In this document: positions 22,101 through 33,722 of the stretch, one piece after another
How the letters are laid out: each line of letters opens with the position of its first letter
Numbering within the stretch: position 1 is the first letter of the stretch
NCBI GenBank assembly: GCA_019649035.1
Contig: BMAT01006665.1
Location: forward strand, 1,095,679-1,129,400
DNA from: Elysia marginata
Lineage: Eukaryota; Mollusca; Gastropoda; Plakobranchidae
DNA length: 33,722 bases
Direction of reading: 5' to 3'
The notes under the pieces: model-generated
Database searches by the model: none
The model's input: the letters and a program-made list of their open reading frames with translations, nothing else
What the model was told of the DNA's origin: nothing
Made by a program: the position numbers and the translations under genes

Positions 22101-23639
22101 TTTTAATCACCAAGCAATTTTTTATACAATACAATTTCTTTGAGAAGCAAGTTGAATTTCCTTTTATTTGAGAAAGATGTCCTCATGAGACTGCATATGG
22201 CTATGGAAAGGCTTGCTCTACATAACAGTTGGTTGCAGGTGTTTAAAAATAATGTCCTATCCGTTTGCTTGTATAATTATTGTACTTGCAGATACCTGTC
22301 TTTTTGAAAACTATTTTGCACTTTTTATTAATAATAATTTTTCATAAGAATGAGAATAAAATTGATCAGAACTTTTAAGCTGAGAGTGGTCTTTTATGTT
22401 ATGAGCTTTACTAAGTTATTATGAAGAGCAGATGATTGATTAATACTAATGCAGCAGATCTGCCAATCCATCTTTACTTCAATAGTTTCCATCACTCTTT
22501 GAAATCAAATTTGTGATGGAGGGTTTCTGTTTTCAATCAATTAAATAATGCCACAAGTTTGTTTTAATGATCTAAATCAAGGAATTTTTTCTTTGCATAA
22601 AAATGTACTGTGGACCTCAGATCTAGGGAACATTGTGGGGAAATATAAAAAGTTTTCTGAAGCCAAGGTTTGTTGAAAGCAGGGTGTGTTTTACATTAAC
22701 CCAAAACGAAGCAAAGATGAAAGCTAGAAAATAAGAATACACACAGTGCTGGTAGTTTTTGCAGGGCTAGCTAGATTTTTCCTTTGATATATTGTAATAA
22801 CTCTGTCTTTCTTTCTTTGATAGTAATGATACTGTGATAACTGTATCGCTGAGTAAGTGAACAACATACCACAAAAAGTAGTTTCTGTTTCACTTCTAGT
22901 TATTTAAAAATGAGGTTAGTCTGAAACTAATTTGTTCCATACAAGGAGAATTGTAAAGGCTGAAGGAGAGGAAAAATTGGGACTTTGTTTTCTGTTTTTT
23001 TAATGCATGGGTTTGCTGAGACTAAAATTGTTGGATACAAGGTCCACCATATATCTTTTTGTTGTGACCCCTAAAATTGAAATAAAATGTTCTGGTTTCA
23101 TTACACCAATCTCTGGACATCTTGGCATCTATGTTTCTCAAAAGCATTTTTAAATGACCCAAATAGGTTAATTTCTAAATTTCTAACAAAATAGAGTGAA
23201 GCAACCTTCGTCCCGGCTGGCACCAAAAATTGATGATGTCTGTCTCTTATTTGTCTCAGTATATTAAGGTCTATGCAATTTGTAATAAAAATCAGCTTAG
23301 ATAAATTGTATAGTTGTGACCCATCTATTTGTTTTGTTGCCCCCATGTGCATTATGACTATTATTATGAAAAATCTTATTAACCATACTTTAGTACAGCT
23401 GCCGATTGTTGTTTTTTAACTTTAATGATCCTTTCTGTCATTATTCAATAGCTTTATCTTGTTCTTTAAAACATCATAAAAAAAACAACTTGCAAGTATT
23501 ACACATTAAGGATACAGATGACATAATCCTGTACCAATAATTAAGCATTTCTCAAATCACTAAAAGTTTTCAGTGCAAGGCTAAATCTAGCTATACCTTT
23601 TTCGCTTCAGAAACACTTATAATCATGCTATCTAGAGCC
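22101..23639. other. Unassigned T-rich sequence
   Basis: No gene or repeat recognised. A minus-strand 83-codon ORF at 23101..23352 has no visible domain. AATAAA words occur near 22352 and 23079. Confidence 0.45.
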
Positions 23640-23934
23640 ATCTCCTTTGTGGCTTTGTGGTCTCGCAATAGACACTTGTCTTTTGAATTAGGAGCTCCTG
23701 GGTTTGAGCCGCTGGCTCTACAGGTCCATGTTTAGTCCCTGAGAAAGGCTACTTACTCCCATTTCTTCACAGCACTGAGATGTTCAATGAGGCTAAGGGC
23801 AATGAAAGATCTTGTCGGTATGTTTGAGTGATGCTCCTCTGTGAGTTTAGAAGTCAATGGCCTATCAGGGAACCCATGTAAAGAGCTTAGAGCATAAGTG
23901 GAGTAGGCGCTATATAAAAATTCTATATATATTC
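23640..23934 (+). mobile_element. tRNA-derived SINE, near full length
   Basis: The A box-like TGGCTTTGTGG (23650..23660) and B box-like GGTTTGAGCCG (23701..23711) are 40 bp apart. A body with CTTACTCCCATTTCTTCACA and GGCCTATCAGGGAACCCATG follows, and the 3' end is GTAAAGAGCTTAGAG...GCGCTATATAAAAATTC. The tail module matches the fragments at 5577 and 14483, so all three probably belong to one superfamily. No clear target-site duplication remains. Confidence 0.8.
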
Positions 23935-26900
23935 AATTTTTACCTCGTGTACACACATAATTTAGAATCACCCATGTTTTAAAACCACTTGCTCTGTTTT
24001 CTTTCTTAACATAACTTAAACTTTGCCATATTTGTGCTTACTGTTCGACTATTTTAGTGTTAATCTTGATTTGGTATTTTTATTATCTTCCTATCCTACT
24101 GTTTGTTCTATCATCTGTTCTGCTTACTTATGTTGCGATTTGCTGTTGTCTCTGCTTGATTGCAAGTTTTTTTTTACAAATGATAGAAACCCTTTATCTA
24201 TCTATTCATGAAATAAGGAAGCGTTGACAGCAGAATTTATGACAATATCACCTCTCAGGTTAGCGTGCCATATTTTTTTTGTATTGCCTTTAGTTCACTT
24301 TTTGTACGGGTACCTGGTATTTTCTATTTGATTTAAACTCTGTTGAAGCTACCTTATGCTGTATCTACTATGTCCAGTTATAATTTGCTCAGGTTGGCAA
24401 AATAACTAGAATATAAATATAAATTCTTGTTTTTTTTTTCTAAGAGAAAAGATTTTAATTCAAAATACATATGACTTTTTTGGTCATGCCACCAATAACT
24501 CAGTCATTGCATCTTTTTATAGTTTAACCTGCTGATGCTATTTGTGTATATCTACAATGCTTCAAAAGAGCTCATGAAGGCTAGCAGAGTATGTATCTCC
24601 ACATCAAACCCAATTTCCACCCTCTAATAAATTGTAAGCTTTTAAACTTGTGCCCTCTTAGCTCTAGGAAGTTGCTTTGTCTAATACATAATGCAAACAA
24701 GTAACCCAGTCAAATCTGAGATGAAGCATGTTTGGGGATCTCTTCAGTTTCATGAATGTTATGGCATAAAGACATGGATTGCGGGCCTGCGCTGGACCAG
24801 ACTAAGTCTTGGGTGGTGCATGTCCAGCTATCATTTTTATATGTCTGTATCATCAGTTGCAACAGGTGATTTTCTTTGGAATTTATATCTCCTAAGGTGT
24901 TTGACTCTTTAAAGATATTTTCTGTCAGAAATTTTCAGATGGTGTAAAAAACCTAAGCTTTCCAAAGTTTCATGATTGAGTGTGGAAGTATCTATGATGG
25001 TTGAGACGTTGTTAATTGGTCTGTTTTTTGTATCTGGGGTTGTACCTCTTTTTAAATCATCAAAGTATTTTGTACTGAAGTCATTGTAAAAAGTGTGAGG
25101 CATGCATGGAGAATTTTTATCAAGAGTTGGTGATTAATAGAGTTAAAAGCTTTATCAGCTGTGAATGTTAGAAAAAAACATACATTTATGAGCAAGAAAC
25201 TGACTGAAAATTTAACATAAAATGTGATATTTTAAGAGATTTGATTTCATTAGGATTCTATCATCATTTTAGGTGCTCCTGGCAAGAACCGCACTTATCA
25301 TTGTCAATACATTTGATGTATGTGACACAGAAACATACTCAGTCAATTTGAAAGTCAAAAGTGATTGGAATCTCAATTTTAAAGGAGTTAAGCTTAAATT
25401 TGGTATAAGTTCAAACTTCCTTGGCATTGCTTTCTGGTGGTTCAAAACAAGGAGATGTCCCATCAGCATTGTACAACCTTATGTCTGTTTTCAAATCTTG
25501 TCACTTTTGAAGTTTTATTTGAACATATGAGGATTGGTGATTGTGAAGCAGATATGTAAAAACCACAAACAAGCATGCACCTTTTACTGTACAAACTATG
25601 AAATAGGAAACAAAAATTTTATCTGTATCTTCTGTCCAATGTGACTGAGTAAAAGTGCTAGAAATTAATCAGATATTCGGCAAAATGTATTCCTTCATGA
25701 AAAGAAGTCACTCAGCAGTTAATACTCACAACTATCAAAAGTATTGTAATTCTAAATTGAAATAAATGTGAGACAAAATATTGCAGTATTTACAAATTAA
25801 AACAAATGAAAATTTCTATGAAAATTCTGTAAGACATTAGACCACATGGAGACAATTGTACATCTTAATTTCACTCCTTGAGAAAGAATATTTTTGTAAA
25901 GTATCATTTCAAAGTTTCAAAAGGGTGGCATTTTTTTCATTACTTAAATATGACATACAATTGTACAGTACTGCTACATGTTTAGTATTCAATTCAACTA
26001 ATCTTCATATTCTAAAAAAAAATTGGACCTAAGAGGCACTTTGTAGGTTGCTTTCATCCAGAGATTATTTGACCTGATGTTTGGGTAAATAAAAACTGGA
26101 GAAAAAATGTATCACTTCATACCTAAACTTTTATTTTGACATTCTTTATCTGTCATGTTTATTCTCTAACCAATGTCACAATTTTGGGGGTAAAACGTTT
26201 TGGTAGATTTTCAGTATATTGTGACTGAGGCTGTTTTGGTTTTTTTAATCTCACCCTTGTTTGGATATTTATGTCACTGAAGAAAAATGTTTCCAATCAG
26301 GTAAAAACTTAATTGACTATCATTGTGAAGGCATGAAGATATTCATTGTTTGTGTGTGAATGTTTTCCTAGTCAACCACAATTTTATGTACCTTAGAGAG
26401 AAAAATGGTTTGTAAAAGAATTAGTAACCTTAAAATGATGAAAATCCTACACATACTGGTTTTCTTTTTAGTTGTACACATGCTTTTCACAAACACACTG
26501 TGTGAAATGTTAAAATGCTTGCATGGCCAAGATGTAACAACAACAACAACAACAAAAAGGAAAGGGTCTTTGAAAACAGAAAACATTTATTATACATTAT
26601 ACATTTTTTATTCTTATTTCCTATTTTTAAATGGATTTTAGTTTTTTTGTTTTTTTTTTGTTGTTGTTTTTTTTTCTTTACGTTCACGGTAATTAGTCTG
26701 AATGTCAAAGAGAAAATTTTTTTTACAATGAAATAAAACTGTAACTGCTAATAAATATGCAAATGCAAGAATACTTGAGTATCTTACTTTTTATGTTGTT
26801 AAATGATCAGAAAAGTTCAGGCCAAACGTTTCATGTCATTTTGTGCCTTTTCATTCATGTTCTGACCAGCAGCAATATTAAAATACTTGTGCCAGTCTGA

Positions 26901-27890
26901 TATCTCTGACCTGAATATTTAAAGCTGCTGGTGTGAACACATTCAGAACTTTAGTTGCCTTTGGCTTTTCCAGAAAATGAACACTATTGTACCAATTGTA
27001 GTTCCATATGAAGAACCAACAAGAGCAACTTTGGTTTTTAAAAAAAAAGACTGGAGGGGGGGAAGGGAGAGGGGTAATCTTACACTGCCAAATGCAGTCT
27101 CAAGACACTCCCCCTCCCTACTCTCCCAGAGCAAAATCAATCATACTTCAGGGTATTACAGTACAGCTTGCCAACCCTGTAAGCTGTCAGCTGTGCTATA
27201 TATAAAAAGGTACAATTTCTAGCGGCAGTTGCTTTCATGTAACAGTTTTTAGTAATCCAATAGAAATCCACCCTACAACATAACGTGTTTACTGATCAAT
27301 TCATTTAATTCAAATGTTTACACTATTGTTTTTATTTTTAAATTGTTTAACAAATAAAAGTATCAAGTAGTTGCTGGTTTTAAATTTGAATCACGGCATT
27401 TTTCAAGCATGTCATTTAACCACTCACCTGTGTCATGTTTATAACTGCTGAACAGACATTTGACCAAGCTAGATATACAGGCTTATTGACAAAACTTATC
27501 TATTTGATTTACTTAAAGAAATACCCATGTTTTTTTTGGGATGTATAAACTACAATGTGGTTTGTGACTAAAATTACATATAAATATCTCACTGTTGTCT
27601 TTAATGCTTACTGTGAAGGAAAATAAGGAATGTTGCATGCATTAGATTTTAAAGAGAAAATTGGATGGAATGGGTTGCGCTGGTTTTATTTCTGTGCAAG
27701 TCTGTAACAAGCAAGCTGGTACCTGGCACAATGTTAGTTTTACAGGACTTGAAGATGTGGTTCTTATTGGTTGCAATGTCTCTTGCCTGAAGGCAATAAG
27801 GACAAGTGATAACCAACATCTCAAATAGCATTTATAGCTTGGCACATTTCCTGATGGTAAAATCAAATGTGACATACATACATGCAAATG
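23935..27890. other. Unassigned sequence, no gene seen
   Basis: T-rich in most parts, with short ORFs lacking domains (24691, 25273, 26405, 26977, 27642). An (AAC)n run at 26536..26557 and a T-rich (TTG)n run at about 26642..26680 are complementary. AATAAA words occur near 26730 and 27353. Confidence 0.45.
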
Positions 27891-27968
27891 ATGAAGCCAC
27901 TATCAGGCACCTTATGCTTGGTGACGGAGGGCTGTGGTTGCATAGGCTGTGAGTGCAGCTTATAAGAG
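27891..27968 (+). repeat. Diverged dispersed repeat, copy A
   Basis: Shares AGCCACTA, ATGCT-GGTGA-GG--GG and GGTTGC...GTGG/AGTG...ATAAG order with 29447..29523 in the same orientation. Family unknown. Confidence 0.6.
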
Positions 27969-28084
27969 TAGAGAATATGTTTTACACAATTTTACAAGTC
28001 AGGGTAGCAAATGAAATGATGACAACATAAGATACGACGCAAACTTTTGATCAAAGGTGGTGCCTGGTCGGCCCATTAGGGGCT

Positions 28085-28413
28085 GGGAAGAGGGTTTCCC
28101 ATGGTGTAACAGGGTTACTAATGAAGAAGTTCTGGAAAGAGTCAACATCCAAAACTGCCATCTCATGAATAACATCAGAAAACTCAAATTAACATATTTT
28201 GGTCATGTCAAACATCACAACACCCTGGAGAAATTATGTATGGAAGGAATGGTCGAGGGCAAGAGGGGCAGAGGACGTCCAAAAAGACAATGGAGTGAAG
28301 ATGTCGCTGAATGGTTAAAGACTCCTGCCACAAGAGCTGGAGCTACGGCACAGGATAGAAGGCTTTTCCGTTCCCTGGTTTGGAAGGCTACGTCCAGCCC
28401 GGATCCGCCATAG
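28085..28413 (+). pseudogene. LINE reverse-transcriptase C-terminal fragment
   Basis: The frame reads NRVTNEEVLERVNI..., then LKLTYFGHVKHHNTLEK, MVEGKRGRGRPKRQWSEDVA and AQDRRLFRSLVWKATSS, to a TAG at 28411..28413 followed by AGAAGAAGAAGAG. It is the same class of ORF2 tail as the fragment at 13028..13375 but a different copy with an intact frame over this short length. The reverse-transcriptase core and endonuclease are missing, so it is a 5'-truncated remnant. An assignment to an RTE-like or related clade is tentative. Confidence 0.85.
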
Positions 28414-29446
28414 AGAAGAAGAAGAGCATCAGCACAACTCAACTCATTTTGAAGCAATGCTAGATATACAAATGAAAATCAAAATCTTGTAGATCTAGGC
28501 CTGAACATAATGCAAACACAACATGGCTTTTATGCTTTGGTCTGAAAACTTCAACTCAACGAGATATTATTATGAGCAGACAGTTGCCGTACTATAAACA
28601 CAGCATAATTACAATTTTTAACACCAATGCAAGCCCACCCACAACTCTTCAAACTGTTATGGCATCATATGATGTACATGTATTTTACCTTGCTGACGTC
28701 ATCACTCCATGACAGTTTGAGAGTCACATAGGGCTTACTTGTGTTATTGCTCGTAGTCCGCTTACTCGTTCACTTGGTTCCCTACCACTGTAATACTTTT
28801 CTTCTGAATTATTTTGTTCACATTTAATTATTAAGTTAACTTTTTTAAAAATTTGGTTGTGAAAAAGTAGCACAGAATGATGACAAGAGTGGAAACAGTT
28901 GAGGCCTAATTGTAAGGTGATGATTGTTTTTAATTTTGCTGATCTGGTATCAGGAACGGTATTATCACATGCACTCCGGCTGACCCTCCTGTTTAAATCA
29001 TTCTGCCATGTCAGACCTTGCACCCTGTTAGTGTAGGTTAAGTTACTTACTGTAACTGGATGAAATGTAACAATAAACCCCACGAGACTATCATGTAAAC
29101 CACTCCTTTCTTGATGCCAGACTAGCAAAATCAGAAACATTAGTCATCTTACAGGTAAGCCTCAATTGTTTCTTCTAACAAAGACGCACCAGTACACTGT
29201 GTGTCTCTCATTATTTCTTCTTCGTATGTTGACTATGAAAAAACCCTGAAGCCACTAACTTTAAATGGGTCAACAGTATTTAAATAAAGATGGTGAGAAA
29301 AAAGGCTCTTTTGTGAACTAAAAATGCGGAAAAAAAAAAATTATGATTCACATTAATTTTCAGCCCTAAACCAGTGTATACAGTATCAAGGAATTGACAT
29401 TGTGTTAAACGGAACTACACTCAGCCTTATAGGCCTACCATCACAT
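28414..29446. other. Unassigned sequence
   Basis: Contains possible LINE 3' UTR just after 28413. A 138-codon minus-strand ORF at 28724..29140 has no recognisable domain or splice signals, so I do not call it a gene. Confidence 0.4.
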
Positions 29447-29523
29447 GAACGAGCCACTAGTAAATATTGCATGCTGGGTGATGGAAGGGGATGGTTGCTA
29501 AGTATAAGTGGGTCATATAAGAA
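29447..29523 (+). repeat. Diverged dispersed repeat, copy B
   Basis: Direct counterpart of 27891..27968. The pair brackets the LINE fragment at a distance of about 1.5 kb. Confidence 0.6.
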
Positions 29524-29899
29524 AGTGCTTTACAAAATTTGAAATAACTAATCAAATAAATTGAAATTACGGGTGATTCACATGACACAATTTTCATGGC
29601 AGCTTAACAGACTAAGGAAAAGCCTTAGAGCTAGAACTAAGTTTGGACCTTTTAGGCTTCCAAAAGCATAATATTGTCTTATGAAATTTTTCTATACTCT
29701 CCTCTACAAAAAATTCTACATCACTTTCGCCTCTTACATCATCCAAAGGTTTGTATTATTTTATCTTTGTCATCTCATTCACCAATCTGTCTGTCATTGT
29801 TGTATCAGCTGTGAAAGCAAAGTTGCATGTCATTTAAAAACCCGCAATTCTTAAGTAGCAACGACCTCAGCTTTAGAAAAGGTTTAACAAACAGAAAAC

Positions 29900-32858
29900 A
29901 AAAGATTTGAGAGTAGAAAACTGTGACTGAGGGACAAATTTTTCTTACGGTGTTTGTAGATCCTCTGTTCCATATTACACACTAGAGGAAATCTTTGTAA
30001 AGTATTTTTCTGTATTGTCTTTGCATAAAAGCTAAAAAAAATTGTACCTGCTAATTGAAGATTGCCGCCAAAGTTTCCTGGAGGTACAGGTTGACGGTAA
30101 GTAAAAGTAAAGGCTAGTTGTTTCAATAAAAAGAAACGCCTGGTTCGCTTATAATATTTTCTTCTTAGATTTTTTTGGGGGTGATACTTGTTAAAATATA
30201 ATATTTTCTTACTCATGTGGTTTGTTAAACTTCAAAACAAAAATTCTTGCTAAATCAAATTGACATAAATTTTCAAGAAAACTGGATTCAGGTTCAAAAC
30301 AATTTTCTTTTCTTTTGTTCCACTGCCTCTTCATTTTCATATTAAAGACTTTTTAAATTATTGGGCCTTTTGAACCACTACTTTTTTTTTTTTGATAATG
30401 TGGGCCTTCAAATTAACGACATAAAAGTAAAAAAGGGAAAACATTATATTTATTTACTAGCATTATTTATTATCTCAAAAATAACATATATGCTTATTTT
30501 ACTCAACATTTCATACTCCCATCACATTTTAAATTGCAATCTGATAGTAAAGCACAAACGCATCATGTTGACAAAGTTTAGGCAAATATAAACAAAAAAT
30601 AGAAATAAATCTATGCATGTACAAGTATAGCTTTAACACAAGCATTTCAGCTTTCAAACACACAAATAGAACATTTTGATCAAATATATCTTCCAGACCT
30701 GAGTATTTCCATTGTCATGGCTTATATCTTCTCCAATTCAGACTTTCATTACATTGATGTAATTACACAGAGCCATGGTTTCAAATTATTACAAAACAGT
30801 TTTGAGACTCTGGACATATAGTCATTTTAATACTTAATGCCCCTCCATTCCACCTCCAACCCCCACCAAAAAGGGATAAAATATGCATATAAACGAATGC
30901 ACATTCCCAACCTTACTCCTTCTTTCCCAAAAGAAAACACTTCCTCCTCTGTCCCCAAAAAAGGCCTCCTGATTCTTACCAAGTCTTACATTGTACAGGT
31001 AAATAATAAATTTTGAACATTTTCATTTGATGCCTAATGCCCCCAGGACGACAAAAAGATTATGAAATACCTGAAGTTTAGCAATGGTAGTGGTCACTGT
31101 ACATATTTGTAGCTTACATTGCAAAAGTATAACCATTCACAAACTACAAAAGCTCAAACACACCATTTGCTGATTTCAAAATTTCCAAATACAAAACCAT
31201 AAAACTGGCCATATTTGTATTGAAAATTAATGTTAAGGTAAAACGGCACAAAAGTTTTGGACCATGCAGCGGTTGTAAACAGTTATTTTACATGTAAATG
31301 AAAAGTATGAAGAATTGCAATTTTATTTCCCCATAAATGACATCAATCAGTTATTGCTGTTACAACAGAAGGAAAGTTTTTTTCTTAAATTTATTACATT
31401 TCCTTTGATGAATCAGCAACATATTTTTGCAACTTCTATTAATTAGGTACTTAAGAAATAAATTCATTTTTTTAAGTAAGTTTATGAGCAAATCGTTTCT
31501 GATTGCCATAACGCAAGATTGGTGTTCTGTTTTAAGTTTTAAATTTGACTAAAGGGCTATATGTTTTGATGAGAAAATGAAAAAGGATAACATATATACT
31601 TGAATGTTGCTACATTTAATTTTTTAATTGCAAAAGTAATATATTTCTGCTTTGCTTTATCAGCAAATATGAAACTGGCCTTCTTGTGGAGAATAACCCT
31701 TCAATTGAGATTCAGGCAAATGATATCAGTTGAATAAACTGGGCACCAATTGCAAGAACATCATTTCAAACAAAAATTGCTTTTTAATTAGGTACTCACA
31801 GAATACATACAGCAATAGCAGTCAAGAGAGTAAAAACCTACTTCACCAATGGCACAAATTTTTAAAAGGACTCAGTTCTACATAAGCATCATACCACATG
31901 TCCTGAAGAGAAATACACCCTTTATAGCCTTTGATATGAATTGCCAATTGCAACAGAATTCAATAAGCAACATGAGACCAAAGCAAAATTAAAATTCTTA
32001 TTAACACCGGATTGAGTTAAAAAATCACAAATTCCTTGTTCTACTTGACGACTGCACATTAGTACAGTATTAGAGCAAAGCTTAAGCCAGAACACAAAGT
32101 AAACATTTCAATGAAAACAGATAATGACAACTATGAAGAAACAATAAAATATACAAAGTTTATGTCAAACATTTCCAAATGTCAGAATTTAGATCTATAA
32201 ATATACAATACTTTTGCTTCAACCAAAAAAAAATTGTTCCTAAAATTCTAAATCTAATGCAATTAAAAATATTCACGTGTTTTCATGGCTTTGAGTTTCA
32301 AAATTTGAGGTCAACAATCTGTTTTAGTGGATTTCTTTGGAGAAGGTTGAAAAAAATATTTAAAATTTCCTTGACTATTAGATAACCAAAACACCTGTAC
32401 ACAGTTTTGCTTTTTTTGCACAGGTTTATATCACTATGAACAAAATTGTCATTCATCCCTGCCCCCCCTCTTCTCAACCACACACACATAAAAACAGAAT
32501 TGGAAGACACTGGAAGGGAAAATAAGCACTGCTCAGACAACCCATCTCTCTTACTGAAATTACAGTCACAGTAATTGTCAATATATTGTTTTATAATCAA
32601 TTTCCTACAGTTTTCAACATGCAACTGTTTGCACTTTGGCACTTTTTCTTGTTCTGTGTAGCTTAACATTATAACAATTTTGGTATTTTTGGGGGATATC
32701 ATTACTTCAGTGCCTAAGTATTAGTTGGTATTTCATTGGGTTTTTTTTTTTTTTTTGCCTCAAGATTTAATTATTGAGGGCTAGTCAAAAATGCATTACC
32801 ATGTTGGATTTCAAATGAAACTATGGGATGATCAGATAACTCTCTAATAATAAAAAGT
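29900..32858 (-). other. ALDH18A1 3' flank, probable 3' UTR in the part nearest the stop
   Basis: There is no coding signal. The + strand is A-rich here (for example 31801..31860 has 27 A and 11 T), so the minus strand is T-rich as in a UTR sense strand. Minus-strand AATAAA candidates are TTTATT on the + strand at 31390..31395 and 31322..31327, which would give a 3' UTR of roughly 1.5 kb. The true end is not determinable from sequence alone. Confidence 0.45.
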
Positions 32859-33028
32859 CTACTCTGAATTCAAGGGTAACCGTTCGTGGATGAACGTTTC
32901 CTTGCCAGCTGCAAAGTCTGAGGCAGCTTGACCTGTACCCGTCAATATATACTTGTAAGTAAGCAAACCTTCAATGCCCACTGGCCCTCGAGCATGGATA
33001 CGGGAGGTGCTCACACCAACCTCAGCAC
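32859..33028 (-). CDS. ALDH18A1: ALDH18A1 / P5CS last coding exon
   Basis: Read on the minus strand, acceptor CCCTCAG is followed by 170 nt: two bases completing Gly, 55 codons and a TAG stop (32861..32859). The peptide [20 protein letters not shown] is diagnostic of the gamma-glutamyl phosphate reductase domain of delta-1-pyrroline-5-carboxylate synthase. It is followed by the usual LLTxKxxLxG and SDF motifs and a short tail ending LPLNSE. P5CS is a bifunctional glutamate 5-kinase/glutamyl-phosphate reductase of mitochondria that feeds proline, ornithine and arginine synthesis. Only the extreme C-terminus is in the window, so the kinase half and catalytic Cys are not visible. Confidence 0.95.
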
Positions 33029-33567
33029 CTGAGGGATACAGAGGAAATAACATTAATAAATAACAATAGTAAAAATAGGAAGTGTTTTAAATGGGATGTA
33101 TCTCTACCAAAAGATTTGTGTCTTCACCAAAAGATTTGTACAATTACAAGTTAATTGTAATCACAAAGTCTAAAAAGTAACTGACTTTTGACAATGCGCA
33201 AATGAAAACTTTGAACCCCTTAAAACTCACATCAACAACTTTCTTGTTATGATTGTTACTATAATGTTAGAGAAATATTTCAATGATCAGATTCTGTGTG
33301 TAAGATGACAAAGTTGTTTTTCAAAATTAAAAAAGCAATTATCTGGCAAAATCAGAATGTAAAAATAATTTTAGTTAATGTGGATTTAGCCACATGCTTT
33401 TGGTTGGTAATAAGCATATTTAAACTTTTCAAAATTTTAATAACTAACTTAGCATTCACTAACTTTCTTTACAAAAACAATAAGTGGAAAGCTATGATGA
33501 ATGGACAGCTGATTTTGATAACATTTGCCTAATTAATGTTTTTTCTTAAATAGACAGAGTCGCATAC

Positions 33568-33663
33568 CTAAACCAAATCTGTATCCATCAGCAAAACGTG
33601 TACTTGCATTCTTGAACACACATGCACTGTCTACCATTTTTAAGAACTTTGCAGCATTTTCAT
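33568..33663 (-). CDS. ALDH18A1: ALDH18A1 / P5CS penultimate coding exon
   Basis: On the minus strand, acceptor CTCTTACAG precedes 96 nt ending in donor TTAG|GTATGC. The peptide reads [32 protein letters not shown], where the first Asp is completed from the upstream exon. It joins in phase to the last exon to give the family motif GYRFGLGAEVG. Remembered vertebrate P5CS has [22 protein letters not shown] here. The intron between the two exons is 539 bp and holds nothing else recognisable. The gene continues beyond the right edge. Confidence 0.95.
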
Positions 33664-33722
33664 CTGTAAGAGAGATTTAAGCATAATTATTTTTTTTAAT
33701 TGGCTGTATGAAATTGCATATA

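Noticed and set aside
26536..26680. (AAC)n and (TTG)n as arms of a functional hairpin
   Set aside because: Both are simple low-complexity runs; complementarity is expected without function.
28724..29140. 138-codon minus-strand ORF
   Set aside because: Reads as non-protein-like mixture with no family motif; possibly repeat-derived but not supportable as a gene.

Overview
This is a 33.7 kb stretch of an AT-rich, intron-containing animal nuclear genome. Two conserved mitochondrial genes converge on it: LETM1 on the + strand (visible coding exons 7360..20074) and the 3' end of ALDH18A1 (P5CS) on the - strand (32859..33663, running off the right edge). Long introns and UTR-like spans, tRNA-derived SINEs whose tails contain GCGCTATATAAA-type ends, LINE 3' fragments, and recurrent TCTAGATC and TAGGCCTA motifs suggest a marine invertebrate, most likely a lophotrochozoan such as a mollusc. 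That assignment is inference; no species-level evidence is visible.

Layout. 1..7359 is upstream of the first recognisable LETM1 exon. It holds a 69-bp tandem duplication, a long CT tract, one SINE with perfect 13-bp target-site duplications, a perfect hairpin and a TCTAGATC-rich patch, but no confident gene. 7360..20074 carries eleven LETM1 coding exons in phase with one another, encoding 801 residues up to the stop. The initiating exon was not found. LETM1 introns contain a 508-bp MITE-like element with 15-bp inverted ends and 6-bp duplications, a decayed LINE tail, and a repeat family with TTAA plus G-run ends. One element of that family includes a 752-bp assembly gap (17995..18746). 20075..~27900 is a T-rich, gene-free stretch, probably partly LETM1 3' UTR, with two SINE-like copies. 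27891..29523 holds a LINE C-terminal fragment flanked by a pair of diverged direct repeats. 30.6..32.86 kb is A-rich on the + strand, as expected for the 3' UTR of the - strand ALDH18A1 gene.

Both protein products act at the mitochondrial inner membrane or matrix: LETM1 in cation/proton exchange and organelle volume, P5CS in glutamate-to-proline/ornithine synthesis. Their adjacency is not evidence of a shared pathway. I found no obviously new biological system. The most informative anomalies are the TTAA/G-run repeat family with paired RFX/YY1-like palindromes, the clean MITE, and a possible in-frame alternative donor plus an atypical EF-hand in LETM1.
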